DNA from: Rhodopirellula baltica SH 1
Lineage (GTDB): Bacteria > Planctomycetota > Planctomycetia > Pirellulales > Pirellulaceae
Direction: 5' to 3'
DNA length: 64,000 nt
Assembly (NCBI RefSeq): GCF_000196115.1
Contig: NC_005027.1
Location: 3,782,001 to 3,846,000 of the forward strand
Part shown: in pieces, positions 47,243 to 58,504 of the stretch
Layout: the number at the start of each line of letters is the position of its first letter
Numbering within the stretch: position 1 is the stretch's first letter
Position numbers and translations under genes: made by a program
The notes under the pieces: generated by a model
Told to the model about the DNA's origin: nothing
What the model saw: the letters and a program-made list of their open reading frames with translations, nothing else
Database searches by the model: none

Positions 47243-47744
47243 TGTCGGATCGCCTGGATTTTTGGGACGATAGAGGGGAGTGGGGAATGTCTTTTCGTAG
47301 AGGCACAAAATCCGTCATGCTCAATCCTTTGATGCGGCTTGGTGCCCGCGCGGACGAATTGTAATCCTCTTCCCTAGCTTGACAAACGGACCCTATGAGG
47401 CGACCGAACAGCCCCTTCCACCCCCTAAAACACTGTGTTTTGCAAGGCCAAGCCACCCTTAACGATGCGAACCGTTCAATTCGAGCCAACAAACGGTGTT
47501 GAAGATATTGTGAAGAAATTGAGCTTCGCTTCGCGAAAAGCTTCCGCAACCGAACTGCTCCCCCTAGACGTGCTACTTCGACACCGCTTTTCCGCAGCAG
47601 CGATTCGCAATCGCGATGTTACTTCGGAGACGATAAAGCCCCGAGTTCCTGGGTAGTACGCGGCTTCCTGGGCAGGACGCGGCGAACACAATGCGTGACG
47701 CCGAAAATCAACTAGCAATCTAAGCGTCACTCGGGCTCAGTCGC
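47243..47744. other. Intergenic region upstream of pstS
   Basis: This stretch holds the pstS promoter and leader on the minus strand. No gene is supported. Near the middle (47646-47682) are two near-identical 18-base copies, ttcctgggtagtacgcgg and ttcctgggcaggacgcgg, separated by one base. The part from 47520 to 47600 has several short palindromic GC-rich runs. Confidence 0.5.
47358..47385 (-). promoter_or_regulatory. Probable pstS promoter
   Basis: Read on the minus strand: TTGTCA (47385-47380), 16 bases, then TACAAT (47363-47358). Each hexamer matches the sigma-70 consensus at five of six positions. It lies about 115 bases upstream of the pstS ATG. The TTGTCA also resembles half of a PhoB-type direct repeat, but a full Pho box was not found. 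Confidence 0.55.
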
Positions 47745-49649
47745 TCAAGGCGCTGCGAGCGGATCAGTGCTTGCCGGTTCGCCATTCGCCTTGGCTTCCT
47801 TCATCACTTCGGGCAAACGTCGCCATAGCGAAACCGCTTCGCCAACCATCCAAGCCTGTAGGATCAGAACCAAGGTCCCAAATCCAATCAGCACGTAGTC
47901 TCGCTGCGGCCACCAATTGTTAACCAAATCAAAGACCATGGCCCACGCGGGCAACAACAACATCATCCCCATCGGGATCGCCAGAACGGCAACGGGCCGG
48001 CTGCGTCGCGCAAGATAGAAAACGGCGACCATCAAAGCCAAACCAGCCAACAGCTGATTGGTTGCACCAAACAACGGCCACAACATCAAACCACCTTTAC
48101 CGGGGCTGTCGCCCGCGAAAACGGCGATGGCCATTCCAATGCCCACAGCGATCGTTGTTGCGACGTATTTGTTGGTACCGGCATGCCAACCAGCTGAAGA
48201 GGCGAGTTCACTGATCACATAGCGTTGCAAACGAGTCGCAGTATCCAGTGTTGTCGCGGCGAAACACGCGACCATCACCGCCATGATTGCAACGCCATAC
48301 TTCAGCGGGATACCGATTGCCGAAATGAAGTTAGCGCCACCGTCGATGAAAGCAGCCAGCTTTTTGTCGAGCCCTTGCCCCTTCCATCCGCCACCCGCGG
48401 CGGCAGTCCCATCAGCGGTCGTCCTGCCCGTTCGGTAGTAAGAACGCCACGCTGCCGAGCCATCCAACGCGGCTTCTTCCGCAGAAACCTCCGCCATGGC
48501 GATGGGTTCTTGACGTGTGATCTCGATCGATCCCGATGACGTGTCGCGAGTTAACCGGCCCATGCCGACTCCCGCGCAACAGGCCAAGATCACCAACACG
48601 GCCAACATGCCTTCGCCCAGCATGGATCCATATCCAATCATCTGAGCATCGCGAGCGTTCTTGAGTTGCTTGCTCGTCGTTCCACTGCTGACCAAGCAAT
48701 GAAATCCACTGCAAGCACCGCAGGCAATGGTGATGAACAAAAACGGCAACATCGGCGGAGCGTCCGCGGGTACTTGTTTGGCGATCGCGGGTGCCGCAGT
48801 GGCCAGGTTGGCTTGCCCGTTCAGCGATGCAACTGCCAAACCAGCCACCAACAGGATCAAAGCCACACCCAACTGCAAACTGTTCAAGAAGTCGCGAGGC
48901 TGAAGCAACAACCAAACCGGCAACACCGATGCGAAAAAGGCATAAATCAATAAAAGCAAAGTCCAAACGACCACGGGGGTCATGTAGACCGCATCCGCAG
49001 GCAACACCTCAGCTAGATCCAACGGCAACGTCGTCGTTCCCAAATAAACCGTCAGATAGAGAATTCCGAGGCCAATCAAACACGGCAGAACCAAATTGCC
49101 TCCGCGCCGAATCACCGCCCAACCGATGAACGCCGCCACCGGCATCGCCGTCCAAACAGACAAAACCGATTCGGGATACAGCTTGAATATGTTCGCGATC
49201 ACCAACCCGAACACGGCCAAAACAATCGACAGTGCCAATGCCAAGACAATCAAGAACAGAACCTTGGCTCGTGGCGATATCAATCGCCCCGCTGCCTGCC
49301 CGATCGACTCACCTCGATTTCGAATCGAAATCACCAAAGCGGCCAGGTCGTGCACGCCGCCGATCAAAATGGAGCCGAACACAACCCAAAGCAACGCCGG
49401 CAACCATCCCCAAAAAACCGCCAGTGCTGGCCCAACGATTGGGCCCGTCCCAGCGATGCTGGTGAAATGATGGCCAAAAACAATCGACCGATCCGTTGGC
49501 ACAAAGTCGACGTCATCCCGCAACGAAACGCTGGGCATCGGTTCGTCACCACTCAGACGAAACAACTTCGTGGCGAGATAGCGACCATAGGTGTGGTAGG
49601 CGACGACAAACGCGACCATCGACAGGATCGCAATGACAAGAGTGCTCAT
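47745..49649 (-). CDS. cstA: CstA-family carbon starvation protein
   Basis: A 634-residue polytopic membrane protein with about 16 hydrophobic segments. Family landmarks are HHFTSIAGTGPIVGPALAVFWGWLPALLWVVFGSI near the N-terminus and ACGACSGFHCLVSSGTTSKQL. CstA proteins import peptides or pyruvate. The C-terminal region fits the family but is shorter than E. coli CstA (701). It lies alone between pstS (same strand, about 500 bases away) and trxB (divergent). The name is by family, the substrate uncertain. Confidence 0.92.
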   Translation of the reverse strand: MSTLVIAILSMVAFVVAYHTYGRYLATKLFRLSGDEPMPSVSLRDDVDFVPTDRSIVFGHHFTSIAGTGPIVGPALAVFWGWLPALLWVVFGSILIGGVHDLAALVISIRNRGESIGQAAGRLISPRAKVLFLIVLALALSIVLAVFGLVIANIFKLYPESVLSVWTAMPVAAFIGWAVIRRGGNLVLPCLIGLGILYLTVYLGTTTLPLDLAEVLPADAVYMTPVVVWTLLLLIYAFFASVLPVWLLLQPRDFLNSLQLGVALILLVAGLAVASLNGQANLATAAPAIAKQVPADAPPMLPFLFITIACGACSGFHCLVSSGTTSKQLKNARDAQMIGYGSMLGEGMLAVLVILACCAGVGMGRLTRDTSSGSIEITRQEPIAMAEVSAEEAALDGSAAWRSYYRTGRTTADGTAAAGGGWKGQGLDKKLAAFIDGGANFISAIGIPLKYGVAIMAVMVACFAATTLDTATRLQRYVISELASSAGWHAGTNKYVATTIAVGIGMAIAVFAGDSPGKGGLMLWPLFGATNQLLAGLALMVAVFYLARRSRPVAVLAIPMGMMLLLPAWAMVFDLVNNWWPQRDYVLIGFGTLVLILQAWMVGEAVSLWRRLPEVMKEAKANGEPASTDPLAAP

Positions 49650-50050
49650 ACGGAGTAATCAGACGGCGGGCAAAGGTGGGGATGAACGGCGGGAGCAGAC
49701 AAGAGATAGATGGCGAGGGGTAAGTGGCGAGGGCTGTTCGCGAGTAAACGGGGTTTCCCGGCGGTGCAGGGCAGGAACTCGCCATTCTTCAGTGGGAAGG
49801 ACGCGACTTTCACGGTCTCCCGTTCTCCCAATCGGTCCGCCGATCGCTGCGATGCGGCCAGACCGACCGAGGCGCAATGACGGAACCGAATCGCAAATCC
49901 CAATCGTTCCCGGCGGAATTCCTGCCACTGGCCGGTCGTCGATTCGAATTCGGCCCCTATAATACGCGAAACGTGTGGGCTCCGAACGATGCCGCAGGCC
50001 CAATCGAGACCATTTCGCATTCGCGACCACTCACCCATCAAGACTGAATC
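49650..50050. other. Divergent intergenic region cstA/trxB
   Basis: No gene is supported. The left part is purine-rich with repeated tggcgaggg (49711-49719 and 49725-49733). The right part holds a candidate trxB promoter. Nothing else stands out. Confidence 0.5.
49958..49963 (+). promoter_or_regulatory. TATAAT -10 element upstream of trxB
   Basis: A perfect TATAAT hexamer lies 88 bases before the trxB ATG. No good -35 hexamer is found at the usual distance, so the promoter may be weak or activator-dependent. Confidence 0.4.
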
Positions 50051-51184
50051 ATGAGCTCTGCTTCCAGCAACGGAAATGCCCCCTCCAAAATCGAAAAGAC
50101 GATCATCATCGGCAGCGGGCCGGCAGGTTGGTCGGCGGCCATCTATGCGGCTCGAGCGAATCTGGATCCCGTTCTTTACGAGGGCACGGTCAAACCGGAA
50201 ATGATCCCTTTGGGGCAGCTTGCCTACACCACCGAAATTGAAAACTTCGCAGGTTTCCCCGCAGGCAACGTCCGCGCATTCGTGGAATCCGCCGTCGACA
50301 AAGATCGACACTGGAACCTGCCGATGGCTCCCGAAGGACACGAAAAGGACGGCCAACCGCACTACGCCGTGCAAGGCGTCGAACTGATGGAGTTGATGAA
50401 ACAACAAGCGTTGAACTTCGGCACACGGGTGGTTGGTGACGATATCGAACGCGTCGATTTCTCAGGACCACCGCACACGCTGTATCCCGCCTCGGGCGAT
50501 CCAGTTCAAGCTCACACGGTGATTATCGCCACCGGTGCTCGAGCGAACTACTTGGGTTTACCCAGCGAAGAGCTTTACAAGAACAAGGGCGTCAGCGCCT
50601 GTGCTGTTTGCGATGGTGCACTGCCGGTCTACCGCAGCAAACCATTGGCCGTTGTCGGCGGTGGTGACTCCGCGGTCGAAGAAGCCACCTACCTGGCCAA
50701 TCTGAAAGGTGCCGACAAGATCTACCTGCTCGTTCGTCGCGATCAAATGCGGGCCAGCAAGGTCATGCAAGATCGTGCGATCAATCACCCCAACATCGAG
50801 ATCCTTTGGAACACCGTTGTGGAAGAAGTCCTCGGTGATGAAAAGCTGGTCAATGGCTTGCGTCTGAAAGACACCGTCGACGGATCGACTCGTGAACTGA
50901 AGGTTGGCGGTATGTTCGTCGCCATCGGCCACACACCCAACACTTCGTTCTTGGACGGTGCGGTCGAAATGAACAGCGAAGGCTACATCCAGTGGACCAA
51001 GGCGTTTCGAACGAACACGTCCGTCAATGGTGTTTTCGCTGCCGGCGATGTCGCAGACGACTACTACCGTCAAGCAATCACTTCCGCCGGAACCGGATGC
51101 ATGGCGGCTCTCGATGCGGAACGCTTCTTGGTCGAGCACGAGGAAACGACCGGAACGAGCGAAGCTCGCCCATCACTGACCTAA
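50051..51184 (+). CDS. trxB: Thioredoxin reductase (TrxB)
   Basis: A 377-residue FAD/NADPH disulfide reductase. FAD motif [18 protein letters not shown] near the N-terminus; active-site CAVC in [13 protein letters not shown] near residues 184-187; NADPH motif [14 protein letters not shown]; second FAD contact [15 protein letters not shown]. It reduces thioredoxin using NADPH in the cytoplasm. An insertion of about 30 residues (around [20 protein letters not shown] to [10 protein letters not shown]) sits after ENFAGFP, making it longer than the usual 310-320. ATG 50051 fits. Confidence 0.94.
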   Translation: MSSASSNGNAPSKIEKTIIIGSGPAGWSAAIYAARANLDPVLYEGTVKPEMIPLGQLAYTTEIENFAGFPAGNVRAFVESAVDKDRHWNLPMAPEGHEKDGQPHYAVQGVELMELMKQQALNFGTRVVGDDIERVDFSGPPHTLYPASGDPVQAHTVIIATGARANYLGLPSEELYKNKGVSACAVCDGALPVYRSKPLAVVGGGDSAVEEATYLANLKGADKIYLLVRRDQMRASKVMQDRAINHPNIEILWNTVVEEVLGDEKLVNGLRLKDTVDGSTRELKVGGMFVAIGHTPNTSFLDGAVEMNSEGYIQWTKAFRTNTSVNGVFAAGDVADDYYRQAITSAGTGCMAALDAERFLVEHEETTGTSEARPSLT

Positions 51185-51371
51185 GAATTGAATTTGGCGG
51201 TTGGCTATTCGAGGAAAATGGACGCGGTCCCTCGCTGACGCTTTGGGTGGGATTCAATCAATCGGCTGGTCAGCTTCGGGTTTTCAGCGTGAAGTCTGGG
51301 TTCAATGGTCAACGCAAAAACGCAACTTCAATGCTCCGAAGCAGGTCGGCAGGAATGATCAGGTAGAACCT

Positions 51372-51433
51372 CACGTAGGCGAGTTTCTCTGAGACTCGCA
51401 AATGACACCGTCTCGGAGAGACGCCGCTACGTG
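51372..51433. repeat. Long imperfect palindrome, REP-like
   Basis: Outer arms cacgtag (51372-51378) and ctacgtg (51427-51433) enclose gcg/cgc and a second stem, ctctgagac (51387-51395) with gtctcggag (51110-like run at 51110+0, i.e. 51110 in text is 51110; actual right arm 51110 replaced by 51110-51118 in the + text as gtctcggag at 51110-51118). The hairpin has a 14-base apical loop (tcgcaaatgacacc). It lies in a gene-free gap between convergent trxB and an esterase gene. The form is that of a dispersed palindromic element; no other copy was seen in the window. Confidence 0.6.
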
Positions 51434-51483
51434 ATCAAGCCCCATGACTCCCGCTCACGTGCTTACGTTGGAATGTCGCAGCG

Positions 51484-52713
51484 CTAGTTGGACGAACCAC
51501 TGGAGCTGCCTTGCAACTCCAACATCGCCATCGCAAACGCTTCGCCGATCTGGGCCATCGTTTTTCCGCAGCCCAGATAGTGGTACCCGGCGTTCGACGC
51601 GCCGCGTTTCCATAACGCGAGTTCCTCTTCGGAAATCAATTCGCGTTCAAACTCTCGCATGAATTCGGCTTGCTGTTCTTCAGACATCGAGCCGTCGTGA
51701 TTCTCATGCCCCCGTTGCTTCGTTCGCAATTGATACGACTTCTGTCGCACCTCCGCGAACTTGCTCGCGATCGCCCCCAGCTTGTCGTCCCAGTATGGCC
51801 CCGTCGGCACCGCGACCACATTGCCGCGAAACTCGTCAAGCTTCGCGGGAGCCGCCATCGCATCTCGGAATTGCTGATGATCCGAACTCGGGTGCTCACC
51901 ATCGACTCCCATCACGCCGATCACAAACGGCAATTCCGCAGCGTTCAGATCCGATCGCACGTCACGAATGAAGTCCGCCATCCATTCGGAATATTTCTCG
52001 AAACGGTTCTGCTCAGAATCGGCGGGAAGTCGCGGATAAACGTCTCGATTGACAACATCATTCCAACCTTGGAACCAAACGAAACCCGCCAGCTCGTAGC
52101 CCTGATCGGATTGGTAGGATGGAACAACGCGTTCGATGTCACTGAGCACCGACTTCACGTGATCAACCATCAAGCGGTAGTACTTCCCCGATTCCTTTTC
52201 CCCGTTGCGGTCTCGCTCAATATCGTTTTTGGTTCTCGGGTAAACACCGGCACTCGGTGGACGAAAGTCGTAGAACAGTGACTTGCCTCCCCAAGCCGTT
52301 TTGATCAAAAGGATCGGCGCTTCTGTGTTTTCTTCCAGCGTCAATCCAAATGTGAACTCGGGGCCAATCTTGCCACCATCTTCGCTTGGCGATGGTCTCG
52401 ATCCGTATCCGACGGTCAACTTGCCAACGCCCTCGCCGTTCTTGTCACCTCGACCGGTCAAGTAGGAGATGGAAACACGATCGCAAACGCGAAAGGTTCC
52501 GTCCTGGTTTCGCATTCGATTGAGCAAGGCCTCACAACTGGGGTCATCGCTCATGTAGTCGATCGTTTCGACCTTGGCGTGACCTTCCATGTTGGACTGT
52601 CCCGCCAGAATGTAAACCTGCAGAGGCTTGGTGGATTTCGAGTCAGCCGGATCCTCTGCGTGGGACGAGACCGCGATCAGCAAACAACCCAGCAGGCAAA
52701 CGCAACGCAACAT
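51484..52713 (-). CDS. SASA-domain (sialate O-acetylesterase-like) secreted protein
   Basis: A 409-residue protein with a signal peptide (MLRCVCLLGCLLIAVSSHA). The SGNH/SASA esterase nucleophile block is VYILAGQSNMEGHAK; a second block reads FVWFQGWNDVVN. The C-terminal YHYLGCGKTMAQIGEAFA carries the probable catalytic His. Such proteins deacetylate carbohydrates outside the cytoplasm and are common near planctomycete sulfatases and PSD1 genes. It is upstream-oriented with the DUF1501 gene (63-base gap, same strand), so it may belong to that operon. Confidence 0.87.
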   Translation of the reverse strand: MLRCVCLLGCLLIAVSSHAEDPADSKSTKPLQVYILAGQSNMEGHAKVETIDYMSDDPSCEALLNRMRNQDGTFRVCDRVSISYLTGRGDKNGEGVGKLTVGYGSRPSPSEDGGKIGPEFTFGLTLEENTEAPILLIKTAWGGKSLFYDFRPPSAGVYPRTKNDIERDRNGEKESGKYYRLMVDHVKSVLSDIERVVPSYQSDQGYELAGFVWFQGWNDVVNRDVYPRLPADSEQNRFEKYSEWMADFIRDVRSDLNAAELPFVIGVMGVDGEHPSSDHQQFRDAMAAPAKLDEFRGNVVAVPTGPYWDDKLGAIASKFAEVRQKSYQLRTKQRGHENHDGSMSEEQQAEFMREFERELISEEELALWKRGASNAGYHYLGCGKTMAQIGEAFAMAMLELQGSSSGSSN

Positions 52714-52776
52714 CGATACAGCCTCAACAGTAAGCGAAAAGTTGATGAGGCGATCGAACCGACGACGTTCACCCGG

Positions 52777-54258
52777 TCATGCCAGGATGTCGTGCACCAC
52801 TTCGCCGTGCACGTCAGTCAAACGGAATTGACGTCCCTGGTAACGGAACGTCAAACGTTCATGATCGACTCCCAGCAAGTGCATGATAGTCGCGTGCAAG
52901 TCGTGAATGTGCACAGGATCTTCGGTCAAGTTGTAACCAAAGTCATCCGTTGCACCGTGCACGATCCCCGGCTTCACCCCTCCGCCGGCCATCCACAAAC
53001 TGAAACATCGCGGGTGGTGATCTCGGCCAAAACTATTTTCCGTCAGCTTGCCCTGGCAATAGTTCGTGCGACCAAACTCACCGCCCCAAATGACCAGCGT
53101 GTCTTCGAGCATTCCCAATCGCTTCAGATCCTGAACCAAAGCAGCAGAAGCTTGATCGGTCGCTTTGCATTGATTTGGTAATCCCTTGGGCAATCCGCCG
53201 TGATGATCCCATCCCTTGTGATACAGCTGGATGAAACGCACGCCACGTTGAGCCAATCGCCGGGCCATCAAGCAATTGGCGGCAAACGAACCGGGGTTTT
53301 TGGAATCCTTGCCGTACAGTTCAAACACTTCTTCAGGTTCGTCTGCAAAATCGGTCGCTTCGGGAATCGAAGACTGCATCGCAAACGCCATCTCGTACTG
53401 GGCAATGCGAGCCTCGACCAATGGATCGGCCTGCGTCGCCAATTGCATTTGATGCAACTTTGAAAGAGCGTCCATCGCCGAGCGTCGACTTTGCGAATCA
53501 ATGCCTTGCGGGTTGCTCAAGTACAACACCGGATCGGCGCCACTTCGGAACTGAACGCCCTGGTGCTCGCTGGGCAGAAAACCGTTGCCCCAAAATCGTG
53601 ACACCAATGGTTGGCCACTGTTTTGGTCCTTGGTCGTCATCACCACAAACGCGGGCAGGTTCTCGTTCTCACTGCCGAGTCCATAATCCACCCAAGCACC
53701 CATACTGGGTCGTCCGGGAAACATGCTTCCCGTTTGCATGAACGTGACCGCGGGGCCGTGGTTGATCGCTTCGGTATACATCGACCGAACGACGCAAATG
53801 TCGTCCGCGATCTTGGATGTGTAAGGCAGCTGATCGCTCATCCAAGTGCCGGATTCGCCGTGCTGCTTGAATTCGAAAGGCGACCCCACCAGCGGCAAAC
53901 TGGACTGGTTGCCACTCATCCCGGTTAGACGCTGGCCACCACGAATTTCGTCGGGTAGTTCCGTGCCATGTTTCTGATTCAGCAAAGGCTTGTAGTCAAA
54001 CAAATCCAACTGGGATGGCGCTCCCGACTGGAACAAGAAGATCACCCGCTTGGCTTTCGCGGCGTGATGCAATGTTCCCATCGACCCCGGAACGGGCGTT
54101 CCCTCACCAAGCCCATTCGCTGAATTTGCGAAGGCACTGGATTCGCCCAAACTGCTGGCGAGCAACTGCCCAAGAGCCATGCCTCCGAATCCATACGCGG
54201 AATTTTGAAGCAGAGCACGACGATTGATTGAAATCGGGTTCAGTGCGGATTCGTTCAT
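52777..54258 (-). CDS. DUF1501 protein
   Basis: A 493-residue exported protein. The N-terminus [23 protein letters not shown] resembles a Tat signal (RR motif). The DUF1501 core includes [43 protein letters not shown] and [15 protein letters not shown]; the fold is that of the alkaline phosphatase/sulfatase superfamily. Its ATG (54258) overlaps the stop of the PSD1 gene upstream, the typical planctomycete pair. Probably works with the PSD1 protein in the cell envelope; the activity is not known. Confidence 0.92.
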   Translation of the reverse strand: MNESALNPISINRRALLQNSAYGFGGMALGQLLASSLGESSAFANSANGLGEGTPVPGSMGTLHHAAKAKRVIFLFQSGAPSQLDLFDYKPLLNQKHGTELPDEIRGGQRLTGMSGNQSSLPLVGSPFEFKQHGESGTWMSDQLPYTSKIADDICVVRSMYTEAINHGPAVTFMQTGSMFPGRPSMGAWVDYGLGSENENLPAFVVMTTKDQNSGQPLVSRFWGNGFLPSEHQGVQFRSGADPVLYLSNPQGIDSQSRRSAMDALSKLHQMQLATQADPLVEARIAQYEMAFAMQSSIPEATDFADEPEEVFELYGKDSKNPGSFAANCLMARRLAQRGVRFIQLYHKGWDHHGGLPKGLPNQCKATDQASAALVQDLKRLGMLEDTLVIWGGEFGRTNYCQGKLTENSFGRDHHPRCFSLWMAGGGVKPGIVHGATDDFGYNLTEDPVHIHDLHATIMHLLGVDHERLTFRYQGRQFRLTDVHGEVVHDILA

Positions 54259-57200
54259 CGTTTTACCAGACAGAGATCAAAGTTCAGCAACGTTCCCACC
54301 ACGACCGTCATCGCTGCCACGCGATTGGCGTCCAATGAAGCATCCGGTTCGGAATCGCCAATCGAGAGAAACTCGTTCGTTGCCGTTTCATGAGTTTGAA
54401 AGTAGTTGAGCTGCTCCTCGTACAAATCGATCAGCACGCTCAGTTGGTCTTGCGTTGGACGCCGGCTCGTCGTGACACGAAATGCATCGCGAAGCACCGT
54501 CTTCACGTCCGAGGATGACGCGTCCCGTATCAATTTCTCCGCCAATCCGCGAGAGGCCTCAATCGTTTGCGGACCATTGAGCATCACGAAAGCCTGCAGT
54601 GGCGACGCGGTTCGTTCACGCTGAACACGACAAACGTCTCGCTTGGCAGCATCCAAGGTCGTCATCACCGGAGCGGGACTCGTGCGTTTCCAATACGTGT
54701 ACAAGCTACGTCGGTACAACCCCTCGCCTTTGTCGCGATCGGTTGGCTTAAACGACACTTCCACTTCGTATGGTTTCGCTGGCGGTCCGCCCATCGTTCG
54801 AACCAATCGTCCACCGGCGGCAAGAGCTTGATCGCGCAACATCTCGGCGGGCAAACGGTACGTTGGAAAGTGCGACAGCAAACGATTGGTTGGATCAACC
54901 AGCGCGAGCTTGTCTTGCGTCGAGACACTGCTGCGACCGTAAGCGTCTGAAAGCATGATTTGCTTCATCATTCGCTTGAGATCCCAGTCATTGTCTGCCA
55001 AATCCAAAGCCAACCAATCCAGCAACGCAGGGTGTGTCGGCGGCATCCCCTGACTTCCAAAATCTTCCGGCGTGCGGACCAAACTCTGGCCGAAACAAAT
55101 CTGCCACAATCGGTTCACTGCAACTCGCGACGTCAGCGGATGCTCTCGGTCACACAGCCATTTCGCCAGCGTCAATCGGTTCGGACTGGATGAATCGTCC
55201 GACTTCATTGGCGGCAAAAAGTCGGGTGTGCCTGGCTGAACGACCTGTTGTGGACTGTCATAGACACCTCGAGCGAGCAAGTGAGTGGGTCTTTGCTCAG
55301 GCAACTCTCGCATCACCATGATTTCATCGAGCGAATCTTCCAACTTGCACTTCGCAACGCGGGCCTCGCGCAATTTCGTTCGCGCCGAAGCAACTTCTTC
55401 GTCCCAACGCTCGAGGGCGTGATCGATCACCTGATCCTGATCCCAGCCCGATTCGGTATAGAACTCATATTCATCGCGTGCGAGTTGCTGAATCTCCAAG
55501 TCGCTCAAACAAACATCGAAGACGCGGAATTGGTCGACCGCTCCCTTCTTGAAACCACGATCTCGCATCCGTTCACCGATGGTGATGTTGTCGCCACCAC
55601 CGCCTTGGATTTGCTTGGTCAGTGCATCTCGAACGACGCTGGTTTCAACGGCCTTTCCATCAACATAAATCTTTAGACCCGCCGCTGAACTGGAACCTTC
55701 GGTCGTAGCCGTGACATGCACCCACTCACCAACGGGAATGACCTCGTCGGTCACAACACTGATTGCATTGCCGGGCCAAAAGTGAATCTGCGACCACTGA
55801 AGTTTGCCATCCAAGATCAGCAATTCATAACCGCGACTGGCGGCGTCGGTCCAAGCACGCGAACGATGCCACACGACCGCGCGTTCCTTGAGATCGGGAG
55901 TCTTCATCCACAGGGAAACAGTGAATGGCTGGGAGCGATCGAAGTTCCCCACTTCGGTCGCGACGGCATCATCACCGGTCAATTGCCAAGCCTTCCCAAC
56001 CTTGCCTTCCACTGACTGGTTAGGTGATTTGGGTTCGTCTTCGAAATCCAGTGACGCGATTGGTTCCGCCAAACGATGCTCCGGCAGTGTCCCAATCGAA
56101 CTCAACCCGGACTGACTCAATTGTTCACGCCAGTGCTCGCGTCGCTCTCGGATCGTTTCGCGGAGCCGCTGTTCCGCGACGACAATGTCGCTCTGCAATT
56201 GCTTCAACTGGCGTTCTTCTTCTTCGGTCGGCAACGACAATGTCGGCGTTGGAACCGATGGCGTGAAGTACGAATACAACCCGGCTTCGTCGATGTTGTC
56301 AAAGAACGCGTTCAGTTGGAAATAGTTCTCTTGGCTAATTGGATCGTATTTGTGGTTGTGACATCGACAACATTCATACGTCAGCCCCATCATCGCAGTC
56401 GCAACGGTTTGGGCTCGATCAGCCACATACTCAATGCGAAACTCTTCTGGCACGCTTCCGCCTTCAACTTTCTGCGGATGCAAACGATTGAACGTGGTTG
56501 CCAAGATCTGTTCGCGATTCGCATCGGGTAACAAATCGCCCGCCAATTGCTGCGTCACAAATTCGTCGTAGGGCATGTTGTCGTTGAACGCGTTGGTCAC
56601 CCAATCTCGCCACGGCCAAACGAAGCGATCACGATCAACTTGATAGCCATACGTGTCGCTGTACCGCGCGGCATCGAGCCAATCGGTAGCCATGCGTTCG
56701 CCATACTCGGGTCGCGCGAGCAATCGATCGATCACGCGGATTTTGTCCATTGGACTGTCATCGGCCAGAAACGCGTCCATCTCGGAAAGCGTCGGTGGAA
56801 TGCCAATCAAGTCGAACGTGACCCGACGCAACCACGTCTCTTTGTCGGCTTCTCCTTCGGGCTGCAACCCAGCCTTCGTCAGCGCACGATTGATAAAACG
56901 ATCGATCTCGTTCGTCGCACCCGGTGACTGGTCGCTACTCACCACCTCATTTTGAACATCGACGTCCGTTGGCGAAATGAACGACCAATGGCTTTGATAG
57001 TGCGCCCCTTGTTCAATCCAACGACGCACCAGTTCGGTTTGCTCGGGCGTCACCTTGCGTTCTGAATCCGGTGGCGGCATCAACATGTCCGGATCATCGG
57101 ACACCATTCGCAACCAGACTTCGCTGGCTTCCCAATCGCCTTCGACAATTGCCCAGTCCTTCGCACCTTCTTCGGTATCCAGGTGCAATCCAGCCTCACG

Positions 57201-57446
57201 GTTTTCGTCGTCTGGTCCGTGACAGTGAAAGCAATTCTCGGACAAAATCGGACGGATATCACGATTGAATTGAATGGCATCGTCCGGTTCGCCCGCGTCT
57301 TCCGCATTCGCGAACGGAGCCAACGCAACGACATAAATCAACGAAACAATGAAGTTCCATGAACCACGTTTCCGCTGGTTCGGGTTGCGTTCGCTGGCGC
57401 GGGCCATGAAGAAAGTCGATAGATCACGCATCGCGTGCCGTGGCAT
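54255..57446 (-). CDS. PSCyt1-PSCyt2-LamG-PSD1 giant protein
   Basis: A 1063-residue exported protein. After a signal sequence ([15 protein letters not shown]) comes the planctomycete cytochrome C domain PSCyt1 with heme motif CFHCH in [20 protein letters not shown]. PSCyt2/DUF1549 follows (about 180-385; [20 protein letters not shown]). A LamG/concanavalin-like domain lies at about 465-650. PSD1/DUF1553 closes it (about 740-1020; [21 protein letters not shown] and [14 protein letters not shown]). These proteins are planctomycete hallmarks, possibly binding or degrading complex polysaccharides. It is translationally coupled to the DUF1501 gene. ATG 57446 is used; 57431 and 57407 are alternatives. 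Confidence 0.92.
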   Translation of the reverse strand: MPRHAMRDLSTFFMARASERNPNQRKRGSWNFIVSLIYVVALAPFANAEDAGEPDDAIQFNRDIRPILSENCFHCHGPDDENREAGLHLDTEEGAKDWAIVEGDWEASEVWLRMVSDDPDMLMPPPDSERKVTPEQTELVRRWIEQGAHYQSHWSFISPTDVDVQNEVVSSDQSPGATNEIDRFINRALTKAGLQPEGEADKETWLRRVTFDLIGIPPTLSEMDAFLADDSPMDKIRVIDRLLARPEYGERMATDWLDAARYSDTYGYQVDRDRFVWPWRDWVTNAFNDNMPYDEFVTQQLAGDLLPDANREQILATTFNRLHPQKVEGGSVPEEFRIEYVADRAQTVATAMMGLTYECCRCHNHKYDPISQENYFQLNAFFDNIDEAGLYSYFTPSVPTPTLSLPTEEEERQLKQLQSDIVVAEQRLRETIRERREHWREQLSQSGLSSIGTLPEHRLAEPIASLDFEDEPKSPNQSVEGKVGKAWQLTGDDAVATEVGNFDRSQPFTVSLWMKTPDLKERAVVWHRSRAWTDAASRGYELLILDGKLQWSQIHFWPGNAISVVTDEVIPVGEWVHVTATTEGSSSAAGLKIYVDGKAVETSVVRDALTKQIQGGGGDNITIGERMRDRGFKKGAVDQFRVFDVCLSDLEIQQLARDEYEFYTESGWDQDQVIDHALERWDEEVASARTKLREARVAKCKLEDSLDEIMVMRELPEQRPTHLLARGVYDSPQQVVQPGTPDFLPPMKSDDSSSPNRLTLAKWLCDREHPLTSRVAVNRLWQICFGQSLVRTPEDFGSQGMPPTHPALLDWLALDLADNDWDLKRMMKQIMLSDAYGRSSVSTQDKLALVDPTNRLLSHFPTYRLPAEMLRDQALAAGGRLVRTMGGPPAKPYEVEVSFKPTDRDKGEGLYRRSLYTYWKRTSPAPVMTTLDAAKRDVCRVQRERTASPLQAFVMLNGPQTIEASRGLAEKLIRDASSSDVKTVLRDAFRVTTSRRPTQDQLSVLIDLYEEQLNYFQTHETATNEFLSIGDSEPDASLDANRVAAMTVVVGTLLNFDLCLVKR

Positions 57447-57520
57447 TTGTGTTGGAAAGATTTGGAGATGGCTTTACGAAGGAACAAACCGCAAGGGTCT
57501 GTTAAAGCCCACACCACATC

Positions 57521-58276
57521 TTAGACGGTCCGCAACATTCCGTCACATATATAGACTACCCGGTCAGCACGCTCCGCCACGCGTTCATCATGAGTCACCA
57601 CGACAAGTGTGGAACTCTCTTCTATGCGGATTTCATCGAGCAGATCCATCACTTCGTTCCCACGTTCCGTGTCGAGCGCACCGGTGGGTTCATCGGCCAA
57701 GATAAGTGGCGGGTTCCCCGCAATTGCTCTCGCGATGGCAACGCGTTGTCGTTGCCCAATCGAAAGTTTGTCGGCACGGTGGTTCACTCGATCCCCCAGC
57801 CCGACTCTTTCTAACAAACGAATCGCTTCGGCTTTTCGTTGCGACACGTTGGGATGCGTGTCGAACATTGTCAGCTGAACGTTCTCTTGCGCGGTCAGAT
57901 TGGGCAACAAGTGATACGACTGAAAGATGAAACCGATTTTGTGGGCTCGAAACCGATCCAGGCTGGGTTGCTGCGACAACGGTTTGCCTTCGAACCAAAC
58001 TTCGCCTCGAGTTGGCTCATCCAGGGCCCCCAACATGTTCAGCAAAGTTGACTTCCCACCTCCGCTGGGTCCGACGATCGCCACAAACTCGGCGGACGCG
58101 ATCGACAAATTGACATTCACCAGTGCGTCGACATCACCGTCCGCGTAGTGCTTGCACACACCTCGCAACTCGAGCAGCGGTGTGGCGTCGGTCGCTGGCG
58201 TGCCGTCGGGATCCGTCAACAGTTTCGTTCCGCTGTATTGGAGTGAAATTACGTGGGGTTTGATCGGCAAAGACAA
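57521..58276 (-). CDS. LolD/MacB-type ABC ATP-binding protein
   Basis: A 251-residue ABC ATPase. Walker A GPSGGGKST, Q-loop FQSYHLLPNLTAQENV, signature LSIGQRQRVAIARAIAG (variant of LSGGQ), Walker B LILADEPTGALD and VVTHDERVAERADRVVYI. The pattern is the LolD/MacB/FtsE-like group that drives lipoprotein release or efflux with FtsX-like permeases. No such permease is encoded next to it; the PSD1 gene follows on the same strand 74 bases away. It may be part of a split system. About 35 extra residues precede the domain. Confidence 0.88.
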   Translation of the reverse strand: MSLPIKPHVISLQYSGTKLLTDPDGTPATDATPLLELRGVCKHYADGDVDALVNVNLSIASAEFVAIVGPSGGGKSTLLNMLGALDEPTRGEVWFEGKPLSQQPSLDRFRAHKIGFIFQSYHLLPNLTAQENVQLTMFDTHPNVSQRKAEAIRLLERVGLGDRVNHRADKLSIGQRQRVAIARAIAGNPPLILADEPTGALDTERGNEVMDLLDEIRIEESSTLVVVTHDERVAERADRVVYICDGMLRTV

Positions 58277-58504
58277 TGCCTCGATGAAAATCGTATCACG
58301 CGAATCCGGTCAATGGACTCCCACGAAACCCGATATCCGGTGGGAACACTGTTTGGTCGTGAAAATCGGCTGTTTGGCCGCTTGAATCGGTCGACCATTC
58401 AAATTTGGCGTAACCGGCTGTGCTAAATTGACGTTGATTACCGGACGCACTTCCGATCCGCCTGCCTCGTTCGTTCCTCCGGACAACAATCCTTCCCTCA
58501 CTCT

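Noticed and set aside
47243-47400. A full PhoB box before pstS
   Set aside because: Only a half-site (TTGTCA) is seen; no second repeat at the right spacing.
47435-47656. Short open frames upstream of pstS
   Set aside because: Low-complexity, no start signal, and they overlap the repeats in the intergenic stretch.
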